Source: CAZSNT01 sp964607765 (lineage in GTDB: Bacteria > Verrucomicrobiota > Lentisphaeria > Oligosphaerales > JABHEG01). Taken from it: DNA of 26,230 bases. This document shows, piece by piece, positions 7,566-15,812 of the stretch. A model generated the notes under the pieces. The model saw nothing but the letters and a program-made list of their open reading frames with translations, was not told the DNA's origin and did no database searches. The position numbers and the translations under genes were made by a program. The stretch covers positions 1 through 26,230 of the forward strand of contig CAZSNT010000144.1 of NCBI GenBank assembly GCA_964607765.1. The letters run 5' to 3'. The stretch's first letter is position 1. Each line of letters begins with the position of its first letter.

Positions 7566-8644
7566 GCACACTGCGCTACGGCCTGATCGGCACCGGTCAG
7601 ATGGGGCACAACCACATCGACGTTGTCGAGCACCTCGAAGACGCTGACATCGTCGCTGTCGCGGACACCTTCGCCGGAAGTCGGCAGCGCGCCCGCGAGT
7701 CGCTGGGTAGCAGCGTTGCCGTCCACGAGAGTCACGCAGAGCTGCTGAACCGCGAAACACTCGACGCCGTGCTGATCGCCACCCCGGACGATACCCACGC
7801 CGACATCGTCTGCGACTGCCTGGCCACAGGTGTCCATGTCCTTGCGGAGAAGCCCATGGCGACCACGGTCGAAGACTGCGGACGCATTCTAAGCGCGGCG
7901 ACCGCTGCCGACGGCATCTACCAGGTAGGCTTGGAACTGCGCTATGCGGCTATCTGGCAGAAGCTGCACTCTCTCGTGCGGGAAGGCACCATCGGCGAGA
8001 TCCGCCAGCTCTGGTGCAAGGAGTTTCGGGGGCCGTGGGGGCTCAAGGTCGGGCAGTGGATCACGCAGCAGGCACGGACGGGTGGCGCCTTGGTGGAAAA
8101 GAACTGCCACCACTTCGACCTGTTCAACTGGGTCATCGGCCGGCCGCCGCGCCGGGTGGCCGCGTTCGGGAGCTGCGATCTGGTGTATGGCCCGGAGCGA
8201 TTCGAGGGGGTCACGCCAGACGTTCTGGACAACGCCCAGATCCTCGTCGAGTACGAAGGCGGTGCGCTGGCAACACTGATGCTCTGCATGTACTGCACCG
8301 GTTACCGGGAAGGTCTGGAAATCGGGGTTGTGGGGCGCGACGGCTGGATCATCGCGACTACGGGCAAGGCGAACTCAATGCGGATTTCCCGCCGCGAAGG
8401 CGGCCCGCCCGAACAGGTCCAGTTCGAGCTGCCGGAGGAGATCCGCCGCACAAGCCACGGCGGCGCCGTGTACCTGGAGCACCTGGCCTTCCTCGAGAAC
8501 ATCCGCAACGGCAGCCAGGCCTTGACAGACGCGCACGTAGCCTGGTGGGCAAGCGTGCTGCCCATCCTGGCAGAGCGCGCCGTTGCAGAGAAGCGCATCA
8601 TCGAGTTCACCGAGGCCGGCGATCTCCCCACGTTCCCTTGCTGA
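7562..8644 (+). CDS. Gfo/Idh/MocA-family NAD(P)-dependent oxidoreductase
   Basis: The protein has 360 residues. The N-terminal Rossmann fold has GLIGTGQMG (7-15), ATPDDTH (73-79) and the hallmark EKP (96-98). The C-terminal domain has GGALVEKNCHHFDL (174-187), where H184 and D186 sit at the usual catalytic positions, although the preceding residues read EKN rather than the common D-x-G. The family oxidises or reduces sugars, inositols and amino sugars in the cytoplasm. There is no signal peptide, unlike many paralogues in this bacterial group. The start codon overlaps the radical SAM stop by four bases (ATGA), which implies coupled translation and a shared pathway. Confidence 0.92.
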   Translation: MSTLRYGLIGTGQMGHNHIDVVEHLEDADIVAVADTFAGSRQRARESLGSSVAVHESHAELLNRETLDAVLIATPDDTHADIVCDCLATGVHVLAEKPMATTVEDCGRILSAATAADGIYQVGLELRYAAIWQKLHSLVREGTIGEIRQLWCKEFRGPWGLKVGQWITQQARTGGALVEKNCHHFDLFNWVIGRPPRRVAAFGSCDLVYGPERFEGVTPDVLDNAQILVEYEGGALATLMLCMYCTGYREGLEIGVVGRDGWIIATTGKANSMRISRREGGPPEQVQFELPEEIRRTSHGGAVYLEHLAFLENIRNGSQALTDAHVAWWASVLPILAERAVAEKRIIEFTEAGDLPTFPC

Positions 8645-8762
8645 AGAGAGCAGCGTTGATCCAAGGCGACATCCAGCATGCTGCCGGCAGGCGCTGTCAC
8701 GCACATCGAAGGTCTCTTCCCGGTCGAACCTGACGTCGGCCTGGTCTGGTGCCATGTCCGCC

Positions 8763-9545
8763 TTACTCCGGGGACGGCGTGACCAGGGCGCGAATCCGGA
8801 TGTTGCGGTACGCGACGGGGCCGTGATCGCCCTGCAGCATGAGCGGGCCGGTCGGCTTCTCGTCACGGAACGCGGCAGCCCGCGTCGGGCCGGTGAGTTC
8901 CTCGTTCTCGTGGACGATCTGGCCGTTGTGCACCACCTTGACGAACACCGCGTTCGCCGTCTTACGCCCCGCATCGTCAAAGCGCGGGGCCCGGAACACC
9001 ACGTCAAACGTCTGCCACTCCCCGGGCGCTTTCGAAGCGTTGACCCGCGGCGCGCGCCCTTCGTAACCCGCTTTGCCCTTGCCGCGGCTGCCGTCCCAGC
9101 GCTGGTAGATCCCGCCGCAATCCGAGTGCTTCGGCTCTTCCTTGCCCCAGGAATCCAGCACCTGGATCTCGTAACGCCCCATGAAGTACGCGCCGGAGTT
9201 CGAGCCTTTCGGCACCATGAACTCGACGTGGGCCTCGATATCGCCGTGCTCCGCCTTGCTGAACAGGTTGTGGGTACGCCCCTTCTTGCCGTTGACGATG
9301 ATGCCTTTGCCCGGCTCAGCGGCGAGGCGCTTGGCGTCGTCCGGACTCATGCGCACGCCACCCGCGTCGGTCCAGGGGTCGCCGGGGTTGCGCCGGAACT
9401 CGCCTTTCGGGGTCCGCCAGTTCGCCAAGCCCTGCTCGCCGATAAGATCGCGCCATTCCCCGCTGTCGCCCTGCCCTTCCGCGGCCGCGACCAGCGACAC
9501 GGCGGCCACGAAAATCCCACTCCATGCTCTACCGAACGTCGTCAT
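8763..9545 (-). CDS. Secreted DUF1080 (3-keto-disaccharide hydrolase-like) protein
   Basis: The 260-residue protein starts with a hydrophobic signal peptide (SGIFVAAVSLVAAAEG). The rest matches the concanavalin-like DUF1080 fold (PF06439): SGAYFMGRYEIQVLDSWG, CGGIYQ, GEWQTFDVVFRAPRF, VFVKVVHNGQIVHEN and the closing LQGDHGPVAYRNIRI. Members are abundant in Planctomycetes, Verrucomicrobia and relatives. Some hydrolyse 3-keto-glycosides made by Gfo/Idh-type oxidoreductases, and one such oxidoreductase is encoded convergently 118 bases away. The ATG at 9545 has AGGAGAG 5-10 bases upstream. Its length is typical. A periplasmic role in sugar breakdown is likely; the exact substrate is unknown. Confidence 0.92.
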   Translation of the reverse strand: MTTFGRAWSGIFVAAVSLVAAAEGQGDSGEWRDLIGEQGLANWRTPKGEFRRNPGDPWTDAGGVRMSPDDAKRLAAEPGKGIIVNGKKGRTHNLFSKAEHGDIEAHVEFMVPKGSNSGAYFMGRYEIQVLDSWGKEEPKHSDCGGIYQRWDGSRGKGKAGYEGRAPRVNASKAPGEWQTFDVVFRAPRFDDAGRKTANAVFVKVVHNGQIVHENEELTGPTRAAAFRDEKPTGPLMLQGDHGPVAYRNIRIRALVTPSPE

Positions 9546-9590
9546 GAATCTCTCCTCTGTCTCGCTTCCGAACCGAATTGCAGGTGTGTG

Positions 9591-9619
9591 AATCTAGCGT
9601 CCGGCCGGGCAGAGCGCAA
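9591..9619 (-). promoter_or_regulatory. Candidate promoter of the DUF1080 gene
   Basis: On the minus strand TTGCGC (9619-9614) and TAGATT (9596-9591) are 17 bases apart and about 50 bases upstream of the ATG. Each hexamer matches consensus at about four of six positions. The prediction is by eye. Confidence 0.35.
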
Positions 9620-9649
9620 TTCCGCACGGGGCGGTCGGCGGCGCACGCC

Positions 9650-9678
9650 TTGACAAGCCCGGGGTGTTGCTGTAACTC
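9650..9678 (+). promoter_or_regulatory. Candidate promoter of the esterase-remnant operon
   Basis: A perfect TTGACA (9650-9655) is followed after 17 bases by a weak TAACTC (9673-9678). It lies just upstream of the Shine-Dalgarno AAAGGA and the GTG start of the broken esterase. If active, it would still transcribe the genes behind the pseudogene. Confidence 0.35.
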
Positions 9679-9705
9679 TGATCCAGGAGCCAAAGGAAGA
9701 CCACC

Positions 9706-10184
9706 GTGACCTGTACAAGACTCATCGCCGCATCGGTGCCGCTGTTCTGCGCGTTGGCGGCAGCCGCGCCACAGGGCACGAACTACGACGAAGCAAGAGT
9801 CCCGGCCTACGTCCTTCCCGACCCGCTGCTCTGCAGCAGCGGACAGAAGGTCACCGACGCAGACGCCTGGCGGAACAGGCGGCGAGCGGAGGTCCTGGAG
9901 CTGTTCCGCACGCACATGTACGGGCGGAGTCCGGCAGCTCCCGCAGGGCCGACCCGCGCGGCGAGTTCCTGGCCGCGTTGGGCGCCGACCCAGTCTATCG
10001 TCTCTTGGGCACCGACGGGATCGGCGTCCACACCATGCCCGCACTGGACGAGCCGGTGGGCGCGACGATCGGATACCACATCCGTTCCGGAAAACACAAC
10101 GTGACCCAGTACGACTGGCTGCAGTACCTGGCCTTCGCGGACCGGCATCTGCGCGGGAAGAACTCCGTTGGAGACACGCGATGA
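9706..10184 (+). pseudogene. Internally deleted CE15 glucuronoyl esterase
   Basis: The GTG start (AGGA 8 bases upstream) opens a signal peptide and the N terminus of a glucuronoyl-esterase-like protein (NYDEARVPAYVLPDPLL, then LFRTHMYGRSPAAP). At about 9940-9945 the homology jumps to another frame and resumes with the C-terminal end of the same family: DPRGEFLAALGADPVYRLLG, then GYHIRSGKHNVTQYDW and FADRHL, ending at 10184. About 78 N-terminal and 80 C-terminal residues remain of a protein normally around 400. The central alpha/beta-hydrolase core with the nucleophile Ser (GCSRxG) is missing, and the frames do not match across the join. CE15 enzymes cut ester links between glucuronic acid and lignin. 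The stop overlaps the next start (ATGA), so the operon layout survived the deletion. Confidence 0.8.
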
Positions 10185-11434
10185 GTGAGGACACGCCCAT
10201 GTCCGGAGACGGGCCGGGCGACAGGAAGGCACGGTCCCCGCGGACCCAATGGCGCCGGCGCCTGGCACGCAACGCTCTGTCGCTGGTTCTCACCGTGGTG
10301 GGCATCCTGACCGTGCCGCACCGCTGGTGTGCGCGGGAAGCCGACGCGTACTTCGAGGGTGAGCCGGCGCTCCAGGACGCGCTTGCCGCGGAGGTCCTGG
10401 AATGGGTGGAGCGCGGACTGTCGCGTGCCAACTTCCAGACCGGCTCTGCGCAGTTCGACGGCGAGTGGCTGTTCGGCACCTACATGATGGCGGGCATGGG
10501 CGTTGGCCAGATCGCCTGGGCACGGGCCGACCGGCGCGAACGCTGCCTCGCGGCCATGAGCCGCTGCATCGACAACATTCTGGGAGAGGATGTGCGCGCC
10601 TTTGACGCGGAAACGTGGGGGAGCGACCCGATCGCGGACCTGCCCGGAGACCGCGACCACGCCGCGTACTTGGGCTACCTGAACCTGGTGCTCAGCCTGA
10701 ACCGTCTGCTCGACCGCGCATCCCCTCACGCCGAGCTCAACGACGCAATCACGACCGCGCTCAAGCGACGCCTCGAGAACAGTGCGCTGCTCCTGCTCCA
10801 GACCTACCCGTCCGAAGTCTATCCCGTGGACAACTGCGCGGTCATCGCATCGATCGCACTGCACGGTCGCGCCACCGGCGCGGACCACAGCGCCCTGGTC
10901 CGGGCCTGGGCGGAACGCTGCCGGAGGGACTACGTGGACCCGAAGACAGGACTGCTATACCAATGCGTGCACCCGAAGACAGGCAAGCCGGCCGATGCGC
11001 CGCGCGGCTCCGGAACCGTGTTGGGGCTCTATTTCCTGTCCTATGCGGACCCCGCGCTGTCTCGGGAGCTCTTCGGTGCCATGCGCCGGGAGTTGTTCGG
11101 CACGGTGTTCGGGTTCGGCGGAATCCGGGAATACCCGCGCGGCGCCACGGACGGATACGGCGACATCGATTCCGGTCCGATCCTCTTCGGCTACGGCACG
11201 TCGGCAACCGGGTTCGCACTGGCGGGCGCCCGCATCCACGGCGACCGCCAGCTGTTCGCCAAGCTCTACAGTACGGCCTACGCGGCCGGCGCGCCGCTCG
11301 ATAGGAACGGCAGGAGGACGTTCGTCACGGGAGGGCCGCTCGGCAACGCCATCATGCTGGCGATGCTCACCGTAACGCCGGCAGGGACAGTAACGCAGTA
11401 CCTCGCGAGTGGCGGCGGGATGGAGAGACCATGA
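10181..11434 (+). CDS. Membrane-anchored protein of unknown function, possible alpha/alpha-toroid fold
   Basis: The protein has 417 residues. A basic N terminus is followed by one hydrophobic segment (LARNALSLVLTVVGILTV, about 28-46), so it is probably anchored in or exported through the inner membrane. The remainder is helix-rich, with FDGEWLFGTYMMAGMG, YPVDNCAVIASIALHG and DGYGDIDSGPILFGYGTSAT in sequence. This spacing of conserved helical turns recalls (alpha/alpha)6-barrel proteins such as the linalool dehydratase/isomerase superfamily, but I cannot confirm this. The ATG overlaps the pseudogene stop, and GGAG precedes it by 7 bases. Its own stop overlaps the next gene in the same ATGA manner. 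ATG at 10199 is an alternative start. Confidence 0.75.
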   Translation: MSEDTPMSGDGPGDRKARSPRTQWRRRLARNALSLVLTVVGILTVPHRWCAREADAYFEGEPALQDALAAEVLEWVERGLSRANFQTGSAQFDGEWLFGTYMMAGMGVGQIAWARADRRERCLAAMSRCIDNILGEDVRAFDAETWGSDPIADLPGDRDHAAYLGYLNLVLSLNRLLDRASPHAELNDAITTALKRRLENSALLLLQTYPSEVYPVDNCAVIASIALHGRATGADHSALVRAWAERCRRDYVDPKTGLLYQCVHPKTGKPADAPRGSGTVLGLYFLSYADPALSRELFGAMRRELFGTVFGFGGIREYPRGATDGYGDIDSGPILFGYGTSATGFALAGARIHGDRQLFAKLYSTAYAAGAPLDRNGRRTFVTGGPLGNAIMLAMLTVTPAGTVTQYLASGGGMERP

Positions 11435-11739
11435 AAGCCTGGAAGCGTTCGGCGGCAATCGGCGTTGCGGAGATCGCAGTTCTCCTGCTTCTGCACGTCG
11501 TGCTGCTTCATCTGATGGCGGAGAAAGGCGTTGTGTCCACCATCCTCGCGGCTGGCAAGCACGTGCCGCGAGGCACATTGATGCTGGCCGGGTTCTTTAT
11601 CCTGGTCCGCGTGTTCGCCGTATTCCTGCTTCCCGGCATGGTCCTTGCCCGAACCGGGGTTACACTGTTCGACATGCGTTTCCCGCCGACGAGTGCAAGG
11701 AGATTGTCGGAGAATGCTACTCAAAGTCATTGCATGTGA
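11431..11739 (+). CDS. Small two-span membrane protein, unknown function
   Basis: The 102-residue protein has two hydrophobic segments, about 9-29 (IGVAEIAVLLLLHVVLLHL) and 52-72 (LAGFFILVRVFAVFLLPGMVL), joined by a short loop. It overlaps the preceding gene by four bases (ATGA) and the next gene by 26 bases. No family was recognised. The last 20 residues overlap the Shine-Dalgarno and start of DUF1638 and may not be part of the original protein. The strict overlap with the upstream membrane-anchored protein suggests the two work together. Confidence 0.6.
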   Translation: MKAWKRSAAIGVAEIAVLLLLHVVLLHLMAEKGVVSTILAAGKHVPRGTLMLAGFFILVRVFAVFLLPGMVLARTGVTLFDMRFPPTSARRLSENATQSHCM

Positions 11740-12493
11740 CGTCTTCACACGGGAGGTCTGCCACTGTGTGGCGAAGAGCCCGCACGTCGTGGATCTGGAG
11801 TTCACGCCAAAGGGAGCACACAACGACCCGGATGTGTTGCGCAGGTTGCTTCAGGAGAAGATCGACGCTGCACACGCTGCTGAGAGGGCCTACGAGGCCA
11901 TCGCGCTCTGCCTCGGCATCTGCGGGAACTCCGCAGTCGGTCTGGTCAGCCCCGGAACGCCCCTGGTCATTCCGCGGGTACACGATTGCTGCACGCTGTT
12001 TCTCGGCTCGAGGGCACGTTTCAAAGAGCTCTTCGGGCACAGGCCCAGCACGCCTTTCAGCGCGGTTGGTTACATGGAGCATGGCGGCGACGATGTGCAC
12101 GAGGCCGACGCTGTCCGGCAACAGCTGGGGTTGCATGAGACGTTTGAGGATTACGTCGAGAAATACGGCGAAGACAACGCGAAGTACATCTGGGAGACTC
12201 TTCATCCCGGCAGCGTCTCCCGGAAGCAGGAGCAGGAGCAGGAACACGTTGTTTTCATCGAGATGCCCGAGGTGCATGACGCCTCACACGCCGACAGATG
12301 TCGGCGGAAGGCGGAGGCGAACGGCAAGCGGTTCGAGAAGATCGAGGGCAGCCTGGAGCTGATCAGGGCCCTTATCTTCGGCGACTGGAACGAGCAGGAC
12401 TTCCTTGTTGTCCGGGAAGGCGAGTCGATTGCGGGCGTGTACGACTTTGACGCAGTGGTCAAAGCTGTCCCAGTTGACTGCACGTCCTGCTAA
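11714..12493 (+). CDS. DUF1638-domain protein
   Basis: The protein has 259 residues. The N terminus (LLKVIACDVFTREVC), ALCLGICGNSAVGL, PLVIPRVHDCCTLFLGSR and the following segment match the DUF1638 family (PF07796) as I remember it. Conserved Cys and His residues (IACD, CGN, RVHDC) suggest a metal or cofactor site. Homologues often sit near corrinoid-dependent methyltransferase genes, but none is seen here. The ATG at 11714 is chosen over an upstream frame because AAGGAG (11698-11703) precedes it and because it begins exactly at the conserved start of the domain. The stop TAA shares two bases with the opposite-strand stop of the sulfatase fragment. The reaction is unknown. Confidence 0.83.
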   Translation: MLLKVIACDVFTREVCHCVAKSPHVVDLEFTPKGAHNDPDVLRRLLQEKIDAAHAAERAYEAIALCLGICGNSAVGLVSPGTPLVIPRVHDCCTLFLGSRARFKELFGHRPSTPFSAVGYMEHGGDDVHEADAVRQQLGLHETFEDYVEKYGEDNAKYIWETLHPGSVSRKQEQEQEHVVFIEMPEVHDASHADRCRRKAEANGKRFEKIEGSLELIRALIFGDWNEQDFLVVREGESIAGVYDFDAVVKAVPVDCTSC

Positions 12494-12777
12494 CGCTTGC
12501 GGGATTTGGGCTTGTAGTTGGGGTTGGGGACCGGAACACGATCCGTGCTCGAGCTCAGGTGTGCCATCAGCTTGCCACCGAGTTCGGCGACCCTGTCAGG
12601 CATCGCCGCGGCCAAGTCCTTCTTCTCGCCCAGATCATCTTTCAGGTTGAAGAGGAACGGCTGGTCTTCGCACCACTTGATCAGTCTCCAGTCGCCGGCG
12701 CGGATGATACTGTACGGACCGGGGTTGTGCCGATAGTGCGGAAAATGCCAGTAGAGCGTCTGGCGACCAAGCGCCCC
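12490..12777 (-). pseudogene. 3'-terminal fragment of a sulfatase gene
   Basis: About 95 codons remain of the C terminus of a sulfatase (GRQTLYWHFPHYRHNPGPYS to the final KPKSRKR). They are nearly identical to the end of the intact sulfatase at 15813-17258, with about a dozen residue differences. At DNA level 12490-12773 matches 15813-16096 at roughly 90 percent by eye, including one exact run of 56 bases. Upstream of 12773 the homology stops abruptly and the frame continues only as non-coding complement of trkA. There is no start codon, active site or signal peptide, so it cannot make a sulfatase. It is a 3' duplicate left on the far side of trkAH. Confidence 0.85.
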
Positions 12778-12849
12778 ATGCCCAATCTTCCTTCGACCGT
12801 GTATATTCCCAGTCACCTTCGTTGAGTCCTGACTGGAGACACGCGCAGA

Positions 12850-14214
12850 ATGAATATTATCATCGCCGGCGCGGGGGCAGTGGGCGGTCAAGCCGCACAC
12901 GCTCTCTGTTACCGCGGCAACGACGTTACCGTGATCGACACGGACGAGGTCGGACTCGAACGGCTGCGCGAACACTGCGATGTGATGACGCTGACCGGGA
13001 ATGCCGCGCTCCCGGAGACCCTCTTCGAGGCAGGAATCCAGACGGCTGACATGGTCCTCGCTCTGACGGGGAACAGCGAAGCCAATCTCGTCATCTGCAT
13101 GCTCGCCAAGAGCTTTGGTGTTGCCATGAAAGTGGCCCGCCTGCGGACGCGGCGTTTCTTCCAGCCCGACCGTGGTCTGCCGCCCGAAGCCTTCGGCGTC
13201 GATGATTTCATCATTCCGGAAGAGGCCTGTGTCGAAGAGATCATGGACTCGCTCAACCGACCGGCAGTGAAAGAGTCGGTCCCCATCGGCCCCAAAACCT
13301 GCGAGATGGTCAACTTCCAGCTTCCGCCCGGTTCCCCTGTGGACGGTGTCAACCTGCAGTCCGTGGCCCGCCCGGATCTCCTCGACCGCCTCAGAGTCTG
13401 CGCGATTAAGCGTTACGGCCGGCTCATTATCCCTCGTGGCGACACTGCGATCCATGCCTACGACGAGATGTACGTGGCCGGCAACCGCCAAGACGTGGAC
13501 GCCTTTATCGCGTGGGCCACGCCGAATGCCCGCCGCATCCGGCGTGTGCTGGTCACGGGCGCCACCAACGTCGCCCGTCGGCTCTCGGCCGCAGTGGAGG
13601 AGGCCGGCATGGCCCTCAGTCTGGTGGTCGACTCGCGGGCGGATGCTGCGGATATGATCGACGAACTCGGGGCCAAAGTCACCATCGTCTGCGGTGAATG
13701 CACCGACGCCTCGGTGCTGGAAGAGGCGGGCGTGGACAGAGCCGATGCCGTGGTGGCCGCCGGTTCGAACAACGAGGCCAATATCCTGACCTGCATTCTG
13801 GCCCGCCGGATGGGCAGCGCCAAGATCGTTTCGGTGGTGGACAATACCGACTACGACCAGATCATCGCGAACATGACCATGATCGACTGCGGCTTCAACC
13901 CGCTGGTGGCCGCGGTGGACAGCCTCATCCAGCACATCGGCAGCGAAGTGCGCCAGCACGTGGCTGTTCTCAAGCGCATCGACGCCGAGGTCCTGGATCT
14001 TACCGTCAAGAAGGGCGCACGCATCGCCGGTAAGAGGATCATGGACATAACGGGCGTCGCGGATATGATCTTCACCGCCATCTTCCGCGAGGGCGAGTTC
14101 GTGGTGCCGGTCGGCAAGGAGGAACTTCGTCCCGGGGATTGGGTAACAGTTCTGGCGCGCAGCAGTCGCCATGACGCCGTCGAACGGCTGTTCGCCAGCA
14201 AGAGGCTGTTCTGA
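12850..14214 (+). CDS. trkA: Trk potassium uptake regulatory subunit TrkA
   Basis: The 454-residue protein is close to the usual 458. It has two tandem RCK units: the first begins with MNIIIAGAGAVGGQAAHAL, whose glycine-rich loop binds NAD(H), followed by VIDTDE for the ribose; the second starts near residue 234 (VLVTGATNVARRL). Each ends in an RCK-C domain. TrkA forms a cytoplasmic ring that gates TrkH in response to nucleotides. GGAG lies 11 bases upstream of the ATG. The stop and the trkH start share one base (TGATG), so the genes are translationally coupled. A TATATT at 12802 could be a -10 box, but no good -35 is seen. Confidence 0.95.
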   Translation: MNIIIAGAGAVGGQAAHALCYRGNDVTVIDTDEVGLERLREHCDVMTLTGNAALPETLFEAGIQTADMVLALTGNSEANLVICMLAKSFGVAMKVARLRTRRFFQPDRGLPPEAFGVDDFIIPEEACVEEIMDSLNRPAVKESVPIGPKTCEMVNFQLPPGSPVDGVNLQSVARPDLLDRLRVCAIKRYGRLIIPRGDTAIHAYDEMYVAGNRQDVDAFIAWATPNARRIRRVLVTGATNVARRLSAAVEEAGMALSLVVDSRADAADMIDELGAKVTIVCGECTDASVLEEAGVDRADAVVAAGSNNEANILTCILARRMGSAKIVSVVDNTDYDQIIANMTMIDCGFNPLVAAVDSLIQHIGSEVRQHVAVLKRIDAEVLDLTVKKGARIAGKRIMDITGVADMIFTAIFREGEFVVPVGKEELRPGDWVTVLARSSRHDAVERLFASKRLF

Positions 14215-15710
14215 TGCAGATCCGCCTCGTCATTCGTATCGTCTCAGCCGTGCTCTTCGTTTGTGGCTTGTCCATGCTCACGTCCGTGCCGGTCGCCATG
14301 CTCAAGGGCGATGAGGTGTCGGTGATCTGGGGCCTGCTGGGGTCTGCGGCAATCACCTGTGTGGTGGGTGCTGTCGGTGCCTGGCGAGGACCGAAAGCGA
14401 CCCGTATCCGGGTTCGTGAGGGGTTCGGCATCGTCACGCTCAGTTGGCTTGTGGCCACAGCCTTCGGTGCGTTGCCGTTCACCTGGGTTGGGGGGATGAG
14501 CTACGTCGACGCTGTGTTCGAGACCATGTCAGGATTCACCACGACCGGGGCCAGTGTTCTGACCGAGAAGGGCCCTGACGGTGTCTTCGCGCTTCCCTGG
14601 GGATTGCTCTACTGGCGCAGTCTCACGCATTGGCTTGGGGGGATGGGGATCGTCGTGCTCTCCTTGGCTATCCTGCCGCTGCTCGGTGTCGGGGCCATGG
14701 AACTGTACCGCTCCGAAGCGCCCGGGCCGGCCTCCGATCAGGTGACCCCGCGGGTGGCGCATACTGCCCGGCGCCTGTGGGCCGTCTACCTCCTTCTCTC
14801 GGTGGCCGAAACGCTGTTGCTCTGGCCAAAGATGGACCTCCTCGAGGCCTGGTGTCACACGTGCGGGACCATGGCGACCGGCGGTTTCTCAACCCGGGGG
14901 GCGAGTGTCGGGGCCTTCAACAGCGCCTACGTGGACTGGGTGGTGAGCCTGTTCATGCTGCTGGCCGGGGCCAATTTCCTGCTGCACTACAAAGCACTCC
15001 TGGGACGGCCGCTGGCGTACGCCAAGGACGAGGAGTGTCGCTTCTACTGCTACGTGTCGGCCGGTGCCGTGGCGGTGGTGGGGCTCGCGCTGCTGCTGGG
15101 CGGCATACAGACGAGCGTCGGCGAAGCTCTGCGCTATGCGGCCTTTAACGTGGTGTCCATCATGACCACCACCGGGTTCGCGACAGACGACTTCGATACC
15201 TGGCCCGTGGTCACGCGGGCGCTGCTCGTTCTGCTCATGTTCGTGGGCGGCTGTGGAGGTTCGACAGGCGGCGGGATCAAGTGTTCGCGCATCGCCTTGC
15301 TCCTCAAGCATGCGGTGGCCCAGGTCAAACGGACATTCTACCCTCGGTCAGTGGCGAACATCCGGCTTGATGACCGGTCCGTCCCGGAGTCCATCATGTC
15401 GCGGGTCCTCGCGTTCTTCTTCATGTACGTCCTGCTGTTCGTGGTGATCGGCCTGCTGCTGTGTGTGATCGAACCCAACCTGGGAACTCCCATTGACGGC
15501 GTTCAGCACAGCCAGATCGAGACGGCCTTCACAGCCTCCATTGCCACGCTGAGCAACATCGGTCCGGGGCTGGGCAAGATCGGCCCGAGCCTGCATTATG
15601 CCTGGATGGCCCCCTGGTCCAAGCTCCTCCTGGTTCTGTCCATGTTGCTGGGGCGCCTGGAGGTGTTCACGGTCATCGTGATGTTCCATCCACGCTTCTG
15701 GCGACGCTGA
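14214..15710 (+). CDS. trkH: Trk-type potassium channel/transporter subunit TrkH
   Basis: The 498-residue integral membrane protein shows the four pore-loop repeats of the SKT superfamily, each with a selectivity-filter glycine: SGFTTTGASV, MATGGFSTRGAS, MTTTGFATDDFD and LSNIGPGLGKIG. About ten membrane-spanning segments fit the family. GGCGGSTGGGIKCSR before the third-to-fourth repeat linker is the family's glycine-rich segment. It takes up potassium together with the TrkA ring encoded directly before it. The start overlaps trkA by one base. Confidence 0.95.
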   Translation: MQIRLVIRIVSAVLFVCGLSMLTSVPVAMLKGDEVSVIWGLLGSAAITCVVGAVGAWRGPKATRIRVREGFGIVTLSWLVATAFGALPFTWVGGMSYVDAVFETMSGFTTTGASVLTEKGPDGVFALPWGLLYWRSLTHWLGGMGIVVLSLAILPLLGVGAMELYRSEAPGPASDQVTPRVAHTARRLWAVYLLLSVAETLLLWPKMDLLEAWCHTCGTMATGGFSTRGASVGAFNSAYVDWVVSLFMLLAGANFLLHYKALLGRPLAYAKDEECRFYCYVSAGAVAVVGLALLLGGIQTSVGEALRYAAFNVVSIMTTTGFATDDFDTWPVVTRALLVLLMFVGGCGGSTGGGIKCSRIALLLKHAVAQVKRTFYPRSVANIRLDDRSVPESIMSRVLAFFFMYVLLFVVIGLLLCVIEPNLGTPIDGVQHSQIETAFTASIATLSNIGPGLGKIGPSLHYAWMAPWSKLLLVLSMLLGRLEVFTVIVMFHPRFWRR

Positions 15711-15726
15711 GAAGGATGGGAATTCC

Positions 15727-15745
15727 CTGCCAGGGCTGGCAGCCC
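15727..15745 (+). terminator. Possible hairpin after trkH
   Basis: CTGCCAG-GG-CTGGCAG (15727-15742) is a perfect 7-bp inverted repeat that overlaps a second one, GGGCT-GGC-AGCCC (15733-15745). It lies 16 bases after the trkH stop, between convergent genes. There is no following T-run, so it is not a classical rho-independent terminator. Confidence 0.3.
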
Positions 15746-15812
15746 GGGTTGCCGCATCACTTCCCTGCTGCGCGGGTCTGTCAAGGAGATTGGGACACTC
15801 AACCCAGGCAAC

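Noticed and set aside
4626..7760. Very long minus-strand open frame (over 1000 codons) opposite the metallophosphoesterase and radical SAM genes
   Set aside because: It lies antisense to two genes with intact catalytic motifs. Its product is rich in His, Arg and Gln with no recognisable domain, as expected from a GC-rich complement.
8681..8690. CTGCCGGCAG palindrome between convergent genes as a terminator
   Set aside because: It is too short, with no loop or T-run. It may be chance in GC-rich DNA.
11409..12362. Plus-strand frame of over 300 codons overlapping DUF1638
   Set aside because: It is out of frame with the conserved DUF1638 protein, is rich in Arg and Ser, and has no domain.
12778..14172. 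Minus-strand frame continuing upstream of the sulfatase fragment through trkA
   Set aside because: Homology to the sulfatase stops near 12773. The rest is the complement of trkA and has no sulfatase motifs.
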